From positions 1-64,000 of the forward strand of contig CAKRRN010000004.1 of the NCBI GenBank assembly GCA_934394435.1: a stretch of DNA of 64,000 bases. The letters are read 5' to 3'. The position numbers were made by a program, and so were the translations under genes. The notes beneath the pieces are model-generated. The model made no database searches and was not told the origin of the DNA. It worked only from the letters and a program-made list of their open reading frames with translations. Origin of the DNA: an uncultured Bacteroidaceae bacterium (GTDB taxonomy: Bacteria; Bacteroidota; Bacteroidia; Bacteroidales; Bacteroidaceae). Below, one piece after another: positions 48,332 to 57,438 of this stretch. Numbering within the stretch: the first letter of the stretch is position 1; the number at the start of each line of letters is the position of its first letter.

Positions 48332-48379
48332 CGAATTTTTCATTGAACAGAACAACAATCCGCCCCATTTTTTCCTGAA

Positions 48380-49537
48380 TCAGTGTATTTTAAGTTCAAT
48401 ACGAAAAGTTGTTCCTCTTCCTAATTCGGAATTTTTCACAAATATTCTACCATGATGATACTCCTCCACAATACGCTTTGCAAGTGAGAGTCCAAGCCCC
48501 CATCCTCGTTTTTTGGTTGTAAATCCAGGTGTAAAAACAGTCCGGAACTTATTCTTAGGAATACCTTTCCCTGTATCTGACACTTCTACTACTACCATAT
48601 TCCCTTCTACGCCTGCCAGCACCACAATACTTCCCACTCCATCCATAGCATCTATGGCATTTTTACAAAGATTCTCCACCACCCATTCAAACAGAGAAGC
48701 ACAAAGAGGGACGATAAGAGGTTGCTGTGGCATCCTACAACTGATTTTCACCCTATTACTGGCTCTTCTTGCTATATATTGTACCACATTGGCAAGCACT
48801 TCGTTAAGATTTTCCAGACGAAGTTCTGGAAGCGAACCGATTTTACTGAAACGTTCTGCTATACGTTGCAAGCGATTCACGTCTTTACCCATCTCCAAAA
48901 GCAAAGCATCATCAGGATAAGTTTCGCGTAACACTTCCTGCCATGCCATCAAGCTGCTAATAGGAGTACCCAACTGATGAGCTGTCTCCTTACTCAGCCC
49001 CACCCATACCTTATTCTGTTCCGCTTTCTTGCTATTCAACAAAGCAATGATTGCAACGACCACAAACACGAACACAAGCCCCAACTGCACATATGGCCAC
49101 AATGCCAAACGGCGTAAGAGTAAACTATCCGAATAGCAAATCTCCATGTAGTCTGTAGAGGACAAATAGACACGTATGACGCGTCCCGCACTTACCATTG
49201 AGCGTACTTCCTTTTCTATAGCGCGCTTCTTAGCGTCTTCAGATCCTTCATGTAACTGTAGATTTCTATATTCTCGTACTTGTCCGTCACGATCAAGCAC
49301 TACAACAGGGATTGTACTGTTACCATTAAGCACTGTCAACACCAATGTTAAATCCGTATACTCGTCTGCGCTATCCAGCGAGCGCATGGCCTCTGCCCAA
49401 ATTTTCATCTTACGCTGCTCTTCTTTCTTCAGATCGCGCACAAGAAAATGAGAGATGACCAATGAGCCTACACTCATGATCACCGCCATCACCACAAGCA
49501 GGATTTTCACCTGACGCATTCTATCTATCCACTGCAT
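48380..49537 (-). CDS. Membrane sensor histidine kinase
   Basis: A 385-residue sensor kinase with two transmembrane helices (about 12-32 and 150-167) around a periplasmic domain of about 115 residues. The phospho-acceptor His187 is in KETAHQLGTPISS. The N box (NLCKNAIDAM), G1 (DTGKGIPKN) and G2 (GWGLGLSLAKRI) of the ATPase domain follow. No response regulator lies beside it, so it is an orphan here. The signal sensed is unknown. Confidence 0.92.
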   Translation of the reverse strand: MQWIDRMRQVKILLVVMAVIMSVGSLVISHFLVRDLKKEEQRKMKIWAEAMRSLDSADEYTDLTLVLTVLNGNSTIPVVVLDRDGQVREYRNLQLHEGSEDAKKRAIEKEVRSMVSAGRVIRVYLSSTDYMEICYSDSLLLRRLALWPYVQLGLVFVFVVVAIIALLNSKKAEQNKVWVGLSKETAHQLGTPISSLMAWQEVLRETYPDDALLLEMGKDVNRLQRIAERFSKIGSLPELRLENLNEVLANVVQYIARRASNRVKISCRMPQQPLIVPLCASLFEWVVENLCKNAIDAMDGVGSIVVLAGVEGNMVVVEVSDTGKGIPKNKFRTVFTPGFTTKKRGWGLGLSLAKRIVEEYHHGRIFVKNSELGRGTTFRIELKIH

Positions 49538-49761
49538 CTAAGTAAATAACGCACATTTTGCTTTATTTATTGCAATGACAGCATTTTGATAACATTTATT
49601 ATTCATATTGATACTAGCAACAACACTTCTTCTTCGCCATATAACAGCAAAGTCCCCGTTCTAAAAGAAAATATAATTACGGAAACGTTCTTTAACATTA
49701 TCATCGAGCCATTACTGTAAGAAAGTCAATTTACCAACAAGTAAGTATTCGAATAAATAGC

Positions 49762-49769
49762 TATCTTTG
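49762..49769 (+). promoter_or_regulatory. -7 box TATCTTTG of the C11 peptidase gene
   Basis: TATCTTTG followed by GCAGCG and the ATG at 49775. Only five bases separate box and start codon, predicting a leaderless message. Confidence 0.55.
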
Positions 49770-49774
49770 CAGCG

Positions 49775-50935
49775 ATGAACAGAAGACTCCTATACATTAT
49801 TATATATATAGCAGGTTTCATAAGCCTTTCGGCATGCCATCGACATGACTTGCCAGAACCTCAGGAAAAAGCCAGACGTACAGTCATTGTATACATGATG
49901 GCAGAAAACACATTGTCAAGGTTCGCCTATTACGACTCCACAGAAATGGCAAAAGCCACTCTGGATATTCCTGCTGACTGCAACCTCCTTCTATATAAGG
50001 ATGATGCAAGCTTGCCCACAATAACTAGAATGAATTCAGAAACGGGCAACAAACTATGGAAAAAATACAAATATGACCAGGATAGCGCAGACTCAACGGT
50101 AATGCTACGTACACTAACCGAGTTAGTACGCAAGTTTCCATCAGAGCATTATGCGCTGGTACTTTGGTCACACGCCAGCGGATGGATTCCAAAACGGAAA
50201 ACAATTGGGGTAGACAACAATCGCAACAGCAGCAACTCTGATTTCGGGACAGAGATGAACATCACCACACTAAGGGGCGTGTTAGAACAGTTGCCACACA
50301 TGGATTTTATTCTTTTTGATGCATGCGACATGCAGAACATAGAAGTGGCACACGAGTTACGAAACACAACTGATTACATAATAGGTTCACCATCAGAAAT
50401 CCCAGGAAACGGAGCACCCTATGACCGTATTATGAGTGCCATGATGCAAGGAGACGCCATCGAGATAGCCGAGCAATACTATCAACATTACGAAAATGGA
50501 GCAGGGGTAGCATTATCCGTTGTAGATTGTTCGATGATAGATTCTCTTGCAGAAATCACTGCACCATTGATAGAGAAAGTATGGAGTGGAAGAAAAAGTA
50601 TAGATACAGACAACATACAATACTACGTGCCATTCGAGTCCACCAACAAACCTGATGGGCAGGATATCAGAGGCATGCTACACTCAGTCTTGCCAGACAG
50701 TACGTACCAACAATGGGAAAAGACACTACTGCAAGCAATACCATGGCACAAAGCAACTAATTCGTGGACAACAATTTTCAGAGGATCTAAACACTGTACA
50801 CTCACAGACCCTGACCATTACAGCGGTCTTTCCATGTTTGTACCGCAAGAGAAATATGAGCCCTACGGATGGAACGAAGCCTTTAGGCAAACCTCATGGT
50901 ATCAAGCTGCAAGATGGGACAGAACAGGATGGTAG
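49775..50935 (+). CDS. Clostripain-like (C11) cysteine peptidase, lipoprotein
   Basis: A 386-residue predicted lipoprotein (lipobox LSAC, Cys21) of the clostripain clan. The catalytic pair is His133 (WSHASGW) and Cys184 (FDACDMQ), followed by the family word GSPSEIPGNGAPY. Such enzymes cut after Arg or Lys; some Bacteroides members activate toxins or act on host proteins. It is the first of three rightward peptidase genes but has its own promoter. Confidence 0.9.
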   Translation: MNRRLLYIIIYIAGFISLSACHRHDLPEPQEKARRTVIVYMMAENTLSRFAYYDSTEMAKATLDIPADCNLLLYKDDASLPTITRMNSETGNKLWKKYKYDQDSADSTVMLRTLTELVRKFPSEHYALVLWSHASGWIPKRKTIGVDNNRNSSNSDFGTEMNITTLRGVLEQLPHMDFILFDACDMQNIEVAHELRNTTDYIIGSPSEIPGNGAPYDRIMSAMMQGDAIEIAEQYYQHYENGAGVALSVVDCSMIDSLAEITAPLIEKVWSGRKSIDTDNIQYYVPFESTNKPDGQDIRGMLHSVLPDSTYQQWEKTLLQAIPWHKATNSWTTIFRGSKHCTLTDPDHYSGLSMFVPQEKYEPYGWNEAFRQTSWYQAARWDRTGW

Positions 50936-50978
50936 AGTTTTTTCTCACAACATCCTCTTCTATTTAGATAAATTTCAA

Positions 50979-50986
50979 TAACTTTG
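50979..50986 (+). promoter_or_regulatory. -7 box TAACTTTG of the Xaa-Pro peptidase gene
   Basis: TAACTTTG, 33 bases before the ATG at 51020. A TTG start at 50984 falls inside the box and is rejected. Confidence 0.5.
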
Positions 50987-51019
50987 CATACTGACATACG
51001 AAACCTCATTTACATACAC

Positions 51020-52435
51020 ATGCTATTTGACAAGCAGACGTACATACAGAGACGTCAGATTCTAAAACAGAAAGTTGGCTCTGGACTAATCATCCTTTTT
51101 GGCAACAACGATTCACCAGCAAACTATCCCTCAAACGTATACCGATTTCGGCAAGACAGCTCATTTCTGTACTTCTATGGACAGCACAGAGAAGGGTTAG
51201 TGGGCGTGATTGATATTGACGAAGACCAAGAATACCTTATTGGAGATGACATTAGCATTGAAGATATCGTATGGTTTGGACAAGTAGACAGCGTGGCAGA
51301 CATGGCCAGCCAATGTGGAGTCTCACATAGTGCCCCCATGAAGACATTGAAAACTCTTGTGGAAAAGGCACGCAAGGGGGGACAGCACATTCACTTTCTC
51401 CCCCCATACCGCCACGACATCATGATCCAACTAATGGATCTAACTGGCATACATCCCAACGAACAACGTGCCAAGGCTTCTATTAACCTCATCATGGCAG
51501 TCATTGAGCAGCGAGCAGTAAAGAGCCAAGGAGAAATAGAAGAGATAGAACGTGCCTGTGCAATAGGCCACGACATGCACACCACAGCCATGCAACTTTG
51601 CCGCCCAGGCACAACAGAGCAGTATATTTCTGGAGTAATAGGAGGCATAGCCAGTAGCAGAGGATGTATGGTCTCATTCCCTTCCATCGTGACTATGCAT
51701 GGAGAAATCATGCACGGTTACCCAAGTCCGAGGGATTTGGAAGCAGGTAGACTCATGCTATGCGACGCAGGTGCAGAAACAAACGAAAACTATTGTAGCG
51801 ACAATACCCGAACGACTCCCGTGAGCGGACACTTCACACAACGTCAAAAGGAGATATACAGCATAGTAGAAGACTGCCACGACCACGTCTTGCAAATTGC
51901 GGCGCCTGGTGTCAAATGGTGGGATGTGCACATGGACGTGTGCCGCATGATGACCAATCGTTTGAAGGAACTGGGACTAATGAAAGGAGACACCGAAGAA
52001 GCAGTAAGAGCTGGTGCACACGCTATGTTTATGCCACATGGCTTGGGCCATATGATGGGCATGGATGTACATGACATGGAAGGATTAGGACAAACTTATG
52101 TGGGTTTTGATGATGAAGTACGCCCCAATCTCGAACAATTCGGCACCAACTGTCTCCGTTGCGGACGAAGGTTACATGAGGGATGGGTGATGACTGATGA
52201 GCCTGGCATCTATTTCATTCCCGCGCTCATTGATGACTGGAAAGCCAGCGGACACTGTGCGGACTTTATCAACTTCCCTCTATTGGAGACCTACAAGGAC
52301 TTTGGAGGCATACGCATCGAGGATGACATACTCATCACCAAAGACGGTTGTAGATTCCTTGGTAAGAAACGTATCCCATACCACATCAAAGACGTAGAAG
52401 ACTACGTGGCACAAGCCAGAGAAGAACAGGCATAA
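51020..52435 (+). CDS. Xaa-Pro aminopeptidase (M24B)
   Basis: A 471-residue cytoplasmic metallopeptidase that removes residues ahead of proline. The N-terminal AMP_N-type domain (about 1-155) includes DKQTYIQRRQ and FLYFYGQHREG. The metal ligands fall in LMLCDAGAET, CSDNTRTTP, MPHGLGHMMG, TDEPGIYF and IRIEDD, the pita-bread order Asp-Asp-His-Glu-Glu. No signal peptide. The ATG at 51020 matches the family N terminus. Confidence 0.94.
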   Translation: MLFDKQTYIQRRQILKQKVGSGLIILFGNNDSPANYPSNVYRFRQDSSFLYFYGQHREGLVGVIDIDEDQEYLIGDDISIEDIVWFGQVDSVADMASQCGVSHSAPMKTLKTLVEKARKGGQHIHFLPPYRHDIMIQLMDLTGIHPNEQRAKASINLIMAVIEQRAVKSQGEIEEIERACAIGHDMHTTAMQLCRPGTTEQYISGVIGGIASSRGCMVSFPSIVTMHGEIMHGYPSPRDLEAGRLMLCDAGAETNENYCSDNTRTTPVSGHFTQRQKEIYSIVEDCHDHVLQIAAPGVKWWDVHMDVCRMMTNRLKELGLMKGDTEEAVRAGAHAMFMPHGLGHMMGMDVHDMEGLGQTYVGFDDEVRPNLEQFGTNCLRCGRRLHEGWVMTDEPGIYFIPALIDDWKASGHCADFINFPLLETYKDFGGIRIEDDILITKDGCRFLGKKRIPYHIKDVEDYVAQAREEQA

Positions 52436-52500
52436 CTCATGCAGGAATCACATAGCTCAAAAAACATATAATTATAAACATATCCAACACAACATCAACA

Positions 52501-53712
52501 ATGAGAAAACTCATAATTCTGGCCATGGCAGCCCTTATGGTTTCGCCCACAATGGCAAAGAAAAAAAAGGAAGAGGTAAACAAAGACAGCCTCATTTTCA
52601 CTACCGTAATTGCAAATCCTGTAACGAGTATTAAGAACCAGAACAGCAGTGGCACATGCTGGGCTTACTCCTCTTTAGCATTTCTCGAGAGTGAAGTCTT
52701 GAAGAAACATCCTGAGATGAAGGACATTGACCTGTGCGAATCATTCCTCGTAAGCAAGACATACGTTGACCGCGCTGACAAGCACGTTCGCACCCACGGT
52801 GACGCAAGCTTCTCTCAGGGAGGAAGTTTTGAGGATGCTATATGGTGTATGGAACACAACGGTCTGATTCCAGAAGGAATCATGCCCTACCCCACTACTT
52901 TGTATGGTGATTCACTCTTCAACTTCAATTGCTTCTTTCCTCCCATGGAAGCTTATCTGAAAGCTATTGCCAAGACAGAGGCTAAAAAGATAAATCCCGC
53001 TTGGAAGAAAGATGTGCAGCATATGCTTGACAACTATTTCGGAGAATGTCCAAAGGAATTCGAATACAAAGGAGTTAAATACACTCCAAAATCCTTTGTC
53101 AAAGATTATCTGAATCTCGATCCCAACGACTATGTTTCACTCACCAGCTACAACCACCAGCCCTTCTATAGCACTTTCGCCTTAGAGATTCAGGATAACT
53201 GGCGTTGGGCAAGCAGCTATAACCTGCCTCTCGACGAGCTGATGCGCGTAATGGAAGAATCAGTAAAGAACGGATGGACATTTGCATGGGGAGCTGATGT
53301 AAGCGAAGATGGCTTCAGCCGACGTACAGGAAAGAACAAATGTGTAGCCACCGTGCCCGACACAAAGAAGACAGCCGGTGTAGGTAGCGACCAGAGTCGC
53401 TGGACTGGCGAAAAGGAAGGTGCAAAGATTTCCGAAGCAGATGCTGCTGGAGAGAAAGTCATCACTCAGGAATTGCGACAACTGGGTTATGACAATTGGG
53501 AAACAACAGATGACCACGGCATGCAAATCTACGGTATTGCAAAAGACCAAAACGGTAAGGAATACTTCATGATGAAGAACTCATGGGGTGAATATGGTCC
53601 ATTCAAGGGCTTTTGGTATGTGAGCAAACCTTACGCAGCTTACAAGACGATGAATATCGTTATCAACAAAAACGCCATCCCTGCCGACATTCGCACAAAA
53701 CTTGGTATCTGA
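52501..53712 (+). CDS. C1-family cysteine peptidase (aminopeptidase C-like)
   Basis: A 403-residue exported papain-like peptidase resembling bleomycin hydrolase/aminopeptidase C. It has a short signal peptide (1-19). The catalytic residues are Cys53 (SSGTCWAYS), His339 (DDHGMQIYG) and Asn360 (MKNSWGEYG). The start lies 65 bases after the M24 gene, with no -7 box seen, so the two may be cotranscribed. Confidence 0.9.
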   Translation: MRKLIILAMAALMVSPTMAKKKKEEVNKDSLIFTTVIANPVTSIKNQNSSGTCWAYSSLAFLESEVLKKHPEMKDIDLCESFLVSKTYVDRADKHVRTHGDASFSQGGSFEDAIWCMEHNGLIPEGIMPYPTTLYGDSLFNFNCFFPPMEAYLKAIAKTEAKKINPAWKKDVQHMLDNYFGECPKEFEYKGVKYTPKSFVKDYLNLDPNDYVSLTSYNHQPFYSTFALEIQDNWRWASSYNLPLDELMRVMEESVKNGWTFAWGADVSEDGFSRRTGKNKCVATVPDTKKTAGVGSDQSRWTGEKEGAKISEADAAGEKVITQELRQLGYDNWETTDDHGMQIYGIAKDQNGKEYFMMKNSWGEYGPFKGFWYVSKPYAAYKTMNIVINKNAIPADIRTKLGI

Positions 53713-53734
53713 TTACAAAAATAAATAAAAAAAA

Positions 53735-53795
53735 CAACAGGAAAGCGAAGGGGGAAATACCAAATCAAGGTATTTTCCCCTTCGCTTTCCTGTTG
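53735..53795. terminator. Long hairpin after the C1 peptidase gene
   Basis: Arms of 27 bases (53735-53761 and 53769-53795) pair with a single G-T exception around loop AAATCAA. The left flank is A rich, giving a T run for leftward transcripts; to the right there is no T run. It lies 23 bases after the peptidase stop and may terminate in both directions. Confidence 0.75.
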
Positions 53796-54280
53796 TCATC
53801 ACAAGCATTCATTAGGCATTTCACGGTTCAGCTGAAATTTGGCAGAAACAGGCTAATAGAGGCTGCGTTTTTTATTTCTAATCGGTCATTAGACAGCTTT
53901 TATTCAATGAGTGAGTAATTCTTGAGAACACAGACATACTACAGGTATAGGTAGACATTATCTATTCCGCCAGTACCACTTAACTGGTACTGGACGCGGT
54001 ACTGGCTGACCGATCTCTGAAATACGTTCTCGTCCTATCTGCTTACGCTTCTGATGAGCGATTGGGGATAAATGATTGGGGAAAAAGAGTTTCAACTTAC
54101 AAAGCGAATACTTACTATTTCACTCATGGTTTTGAGTTTTGAATAATATACTTTTTAGGGTATATGTATGAAGACGACTTCATAACCCTACGAAGTCAAC
54201 ATACTTTGCTCACGAAGTCAACTTCATCGGGCGATGAAGTTGACTTCATATAAGCACTCCAAACTGGGCATGGGAGAATT
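53796..54280. other. Gap with repeat end, small inverted repeats and a 22-bp spaced inverted repeat
   Basis: No gene is seen. AATCGGTCATTAG at 53880-53892 is an isolated end of the repeat family. CCAGTACC/GGTACTGG arms lie at 53970-53993 with another GGTACTGG at 53998-54005. Near 54214-54247, GAAGTCAACTTCATCG and its exact complement flank GG. A further GAAGTCAAC at 54192 is 22 bases to the left of the main copy. Confidence 0.6.
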
Positions 54281-54290
54281 CGAATAAGAA

Positions 54291-54322
54291 ATAGGGCATG
54301 ACTGCAAAAAGCCATGCCCTAT
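54291..54322 (-). terminator. Terminator after asnS
   Basis: Perfect ten-base arms ATAGGGCATG (54291-54300) and CATGCCCTAT (54313-54322), followed on the minus strand by TTCTTATTC. It lies 54 bases beyond the asnS stop. Confidence 0.65.
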
Positions 54323-54376
54323 AGGTTAAAATTTGCGTGCAATGCCGTTATAGCACACAACACACTGAGTTAACAG

Positions 54377-55798
54377 TTAAAATTCGCAGTTCTTGGGAGT
54401 ACGAGGGAAAGGTATTACGTCACGGATATTCTGCATACCTGTCACAAAAAGTATCAAACGCTCGAAACCAAGACCGAAACCACCATGAGGGCAGCTTCCG
54501 TACTTACGCGTATCAAGATACCACCACATATCCTTCATAGGAATATTGCGCTCCTGAATCTCATTCATTAGCTTGTCATAGCTTTCCTCACGCACAGAGC
54601 CTCCGATAATTTCTCCAATCTGAGGGAAGAGTACATCCGTACCCTGAACAGTCTCTTCTTGTTCAACTCCATCAAGAACAGGCTTCTTTTCATCTATCTT
54701 CATATAGAATGCCTTTATCTTCTTGGGATAGTGAGTCATGATCACAGGGCACTTGAAATGTTCCTCTACCAAGTAACGTTCATGCTCACTTGCCAAATCG
54801 TCACCCCACTCACAGGGGAACTCAAACTTATGACCGCCCTTGATAGCCTCCTGCAGAATACGTATACCCTCTGTATAATCCAGTCGCACGAAACTCATAG
54901 AAAGAACACTCTCAAGACGCGCAATAAGTCCCTTGTCAACCATCTTATTCAAGAACTCAAGGTCCTCGCGACAATTATCCAATGCCCAACGTACACAGAA
55001 CTTTATAAAGTCCTCCTCCAAATCCATCAACTCGGGCAAATCTATAAAAGCGACCTCAGGCTCCACCATCCAGAATTCAGCCAAATGGCGAGGAGTATTA
55101 CTGTTCTCCGCACGGAAAGTCGGGCCAAAGGTATAAATAGATCCAAGCGCCGTTGCTGCCAGTTCACCTTCAAGTTGTCCGCTTACCGTGAGTGATGCCT
55201 GTTTTCCAAAGAAATCATCACTATAGATGATACTTCCATTCTCGTCTTTCTTCAAGTCATAGAGATTCTTTGTTGTCACTTGGAACATCTGTCCTGCGCC
55301 CTCACAGTCACTGGCTGTAATAAGCGGTGTATGGAAATAAAAGAATCCGTGCTGATGGAAATAGGTATGAATGGCCATAGCCATATTATGGCGAATACGG
55401 AACACTGCACCAAAAGTATTTGTGCGTGGACGCAAATGCGCCACCGTACGAAGATATTCCCAACTAGCCCCTTTCTTTTGCAGAGGATAGGTATTGTCAC
55501 AATCGCCCAGCACTTCTATCTGACGAGCCTGAATCTCACTTGCCTGTCCTGCGGCAGGGCTCTCCACCAAAGTTCCAATCACGCTAAGACATGCTCCTGT
55601 AGTGATACGTCGTAAGGTCTCCTCGTCGAATTTACTGTCATCACCCACAATCTGAATATTCTTGATGGTGCTGCCATCGTTCATTGCCACGAAGAAAATT
55701 CCCTTACTGCCACGTTTGCTACGTACCCAGCCTTTAACATTTATCTCTGCGCCAAAGTCTGTACACTTCAACGCGTCTACAACTTTTGTCCTTTTCAT
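54377..55798 (-). CDS. asnS: Asparaginyl-tRNA synthetase
   Basis: A 473-residue class IIb synthetase. The N-terminal OB fold (about 1-115, [22 protein letters not shown]) binds the anticodon. The catalytic core shows motif 2 ([21 protein letters not shown]) and motif 3 ([11 protein letters not shown]). [13 protein letters not shown] is a typical AsnRS word, which separates it from AspRS. A hairpin-rich leader precedes the gene. Confidence 0.97.
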   Translation of the reverse strand: MKRTKVVDALKCTDFGAEINVKGWVRSKRGSKGIFFVAMNDGSTIKNIQIVGDDSKFDEETLRRITTGACLSVIGTLVESPAAGQASEIQARQIEVLGDCDNTYPLQKKGASWEYLRTVAHLRPRTNTFGAVFRIRHNMAMAIHTYFHQHGFFYFHTPLITASDCEGAGQMFQVTTKNLYDLKKDENGSIIYSDDFFGKQASLTVSGQLEGELAATALGSIYTFGPTFRAENSNTPRHLAEFWMVEPEVAFIDLPELMDLEEDFIKFCVRWALDNCREDLEFLNKMVDKGLIARLESVLSMSFVRLDYTEGIRILQEAIKGGHKFEFPCEWGDDLASEHERYLVEEHFKCPVIMTHYPKKIKAFYMKIDEKKPVLDGVEQEETVQGTDVLFPQIGEIIGGSVREESYDKLMNEIQERNIPMKDMWWYLDTRKYGSCPHGGFGLGFERLILFVTGMQNIRDVIPFPRTPKNCEF

Positions 55799-55826
55799 CT
55801 TAAGGTTATAGAGTTTTTTAAAGGTC

Positions 55827-55887
55827 GTGAGGTTTTAAGGTTAGTTTGGTCCTACTTTACGTGACCTTATCAGCCTTAAAACCTCAC
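55827..55887 (-). promoter_or_regulatory. Hairpin in the asnS leader / rluB tail
   Basis: Perfect 14-base arms GTGAGGTTTTAAGG (55827-55840) and CCTTAAAACCTCAC (55874-55887) with a 33-base loop, in the 115 bases between the rluB stop and the asnS ATG. It may terminate rluB or shape the asnS leader. No T-box words were recognised. Confidence 0.5.
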
Positions 55888-55913
55888 AACGCGGTTTTTA
55901 TCTAATACTACTA

Positions 55914-57362
55914 TTATTCAAACGCACCCATACGCAGCATGTTCACTTCCTGCTCGGTCAAGAAACGCCAGTCACCCCGACGAACATTCTTCTTAGTGAG
56001 ACCTGCAAAGAACACACGGTCAAGCTTGAGTACTTTGTAACCAAGACTTTCAAAGATACGACGCACGATACGGTTTCGACCAGAGTGAATTTCTATACCC
56101 ACTTGCTTTCGGTCTGTCTCACTCGCATATTCTATCGCATCTGCTCGAATATCTCCATCATCCAACGTGATACCATCAGCGATAAGATGCATATCCGCTG
56201 CCGTCACATTCTTATCAAGCCATACGTGATAAATCTTCTTTTTCTTATACTGGGGATGTGTCAGCTTACTGGCCAGTTCACCATCATTAGTCAAAAGAAG
56301 AACACCTGTTGTATTACGGTCCAAACGACCTACAGGATAAATGCGCTCACGGCATGCATCCTTCACCAAGTCCATTACCGTCTTCCGATTTTGTGGATCA
56401 TCGCTTGTGGTCACATAATCCTTAGGTTTGTTAAGCAACACGTAAACCTTCTTTTCAATACTTATCTGCTGATCGTGGAAGTGAACTGTATCTGAGCGTT
56501 TAACCTTAGTACCGAGCTCAGTCACAACCTCACCATTAACCTTAACCACACCAGCTGCAATGAACTCATCAGCTTCACGCCTGCTGCAAACACCTGCATT
56601 TGCCAAATACTTGTTCAAACGGATTGGTTCTTCGGGATCGATATGAGTTTCCTTATACTCTATCTGTTTCTTCATGCTGTATTTTGCATGAGGATTATAG
56701 TCAGAGGTACGCTGGCGATGGTTTCCTGCATTTGGGCGAGACTGATAACCGCCATTCTGACGAGGCTGATAACCTGTACGAGGACGCTGCTGATAACCAC
56801 CTTCACCATTCTGACGAGGCTGGTAACCTGTACGAGGACGCTGCTGATAACCACCCTCTCCGTTCTGACGAGGCTGATAACCTGTACGAGGACGCTGCTG
56901 ATAGCCACCCTCTCCGTTCTGACGAGGCTGATAACCACCTTCACGCTGATAGCGAGGACGAGGCTGATAACCACCTTCACCATTCTGACGAGGCTGGTAA
57001 CCACCTTCACGCTGATAGCGAGGACGAGGCTGATAACCACCTTCACCATTCTGACGAGGCTGGTAACCCATTCCTTCCTCTGTACGAGGCTGATAACCGC
57101 CTTCACGCTGATAGCGAGGACGAGGCTGATAACCATCCTCACGCGGAGCCGCAGGACGATAGGGACGTGACTGTGCATCACGAGAAGTAGCATTACTACT
57201 ATATGCAGGACGACTGATACGCGGACGCAAAACACGTCCGTTGGCACCTAATCTCTTTTCACCAGTGTTGTTTTCATCATTGGAAGGACGATAACCCTCG
57301 CGGTCCTTTCCTTCTGAGCCTTCAGAGAATTTCTCCTTCCAGCTTTCATCTTCATTACTCAT
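55914..57362 (-). CDS. RluB/RsuA-family rRNA pseudouridine synthase with repetitive N-terminal extension
   Basis: A 482-residue protein. Residues about 235-482 form an ordinary pseudouridine synthase: an S4 RNA-binding domain (LNKYLANAGVCSRREADEFI) and a catalytic core with the Asp of VGRLDRNTTGVLLLT (about residue 345). Residues 1-225 are an Arg/Gly/Gln/Tyr-rich extension made of YQPRQNGEGG and YQPRPRYQREGG units. It resembles RGG-type RNA-binding tails and is encoded by near-identical DNA repeats at 56745-57130, so length could vary between strains. Confidence 0.88.
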   Translation of the reverse strand: MSNEDESWKEKFSEGSEGKDREGYRPSNDENNTGEKRLGANGRVLRPRISRPAYSSNATSRDAQSRPYRPAAPREDGYQPRPRYQREGGYQPRTEEGMGYQPRQNGEGGYQPRPRYQREGGYQPRQNGEGGYQPRPRYQREGGYQPRQNGEGGYQQRPRTGYQPRQNGEGGYQQRPRTGYQPRQNGEGGYQQRPRTGYQPRQNGGYQSRPNAGNHRQRTSDYNPHAKYSMKKQIEYKETHIDPEEPIRLNKYLANAGVCSRREADEFIAAGVVKVNGEVVTELGTKVKRSDTVHFHDQQISIEKKVYVLLNKPKDYVTTSDDPQNRKTVMDLVKDACRERIYPVGRLDRNTTGVLLLTNDGELASKLTHPQYKKKKIYHVWLDKNVTAADMHLIADGITLDDGDIRADAIEYASETDRKQVGIEIHSGRNRIVRRIFESLGYKVLKLDRVFFAGLTKKNVRRGDWRFLTEQEVNMLRMGAFE

Positions 57363-57438
57363 TGTGCTTTCAGTGTTAGTGTTTTCTCTACTTAAATGAT
57401 ATTCTCTATTTCTTTAAATTTGCAATATATATTACTTT

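Noticed and set aside
50984..51019. TTG start for the Xaa-Pro peptidase
   Set aside because: It lies in the -7 box and adds residues not seen in the family.
55799..55913. A T-box riboswitch before asnS
   Set aside because: No T-box core or specifier loop could be recognised, and T-boxes are not typical of Bacteroidetes.
56600..57190. Plus-strand frames of 175-196 codons with repeats
   Set aside because: The repeats mirror the DNA repeats of the rluB-like N-terminal extension on the other strand.
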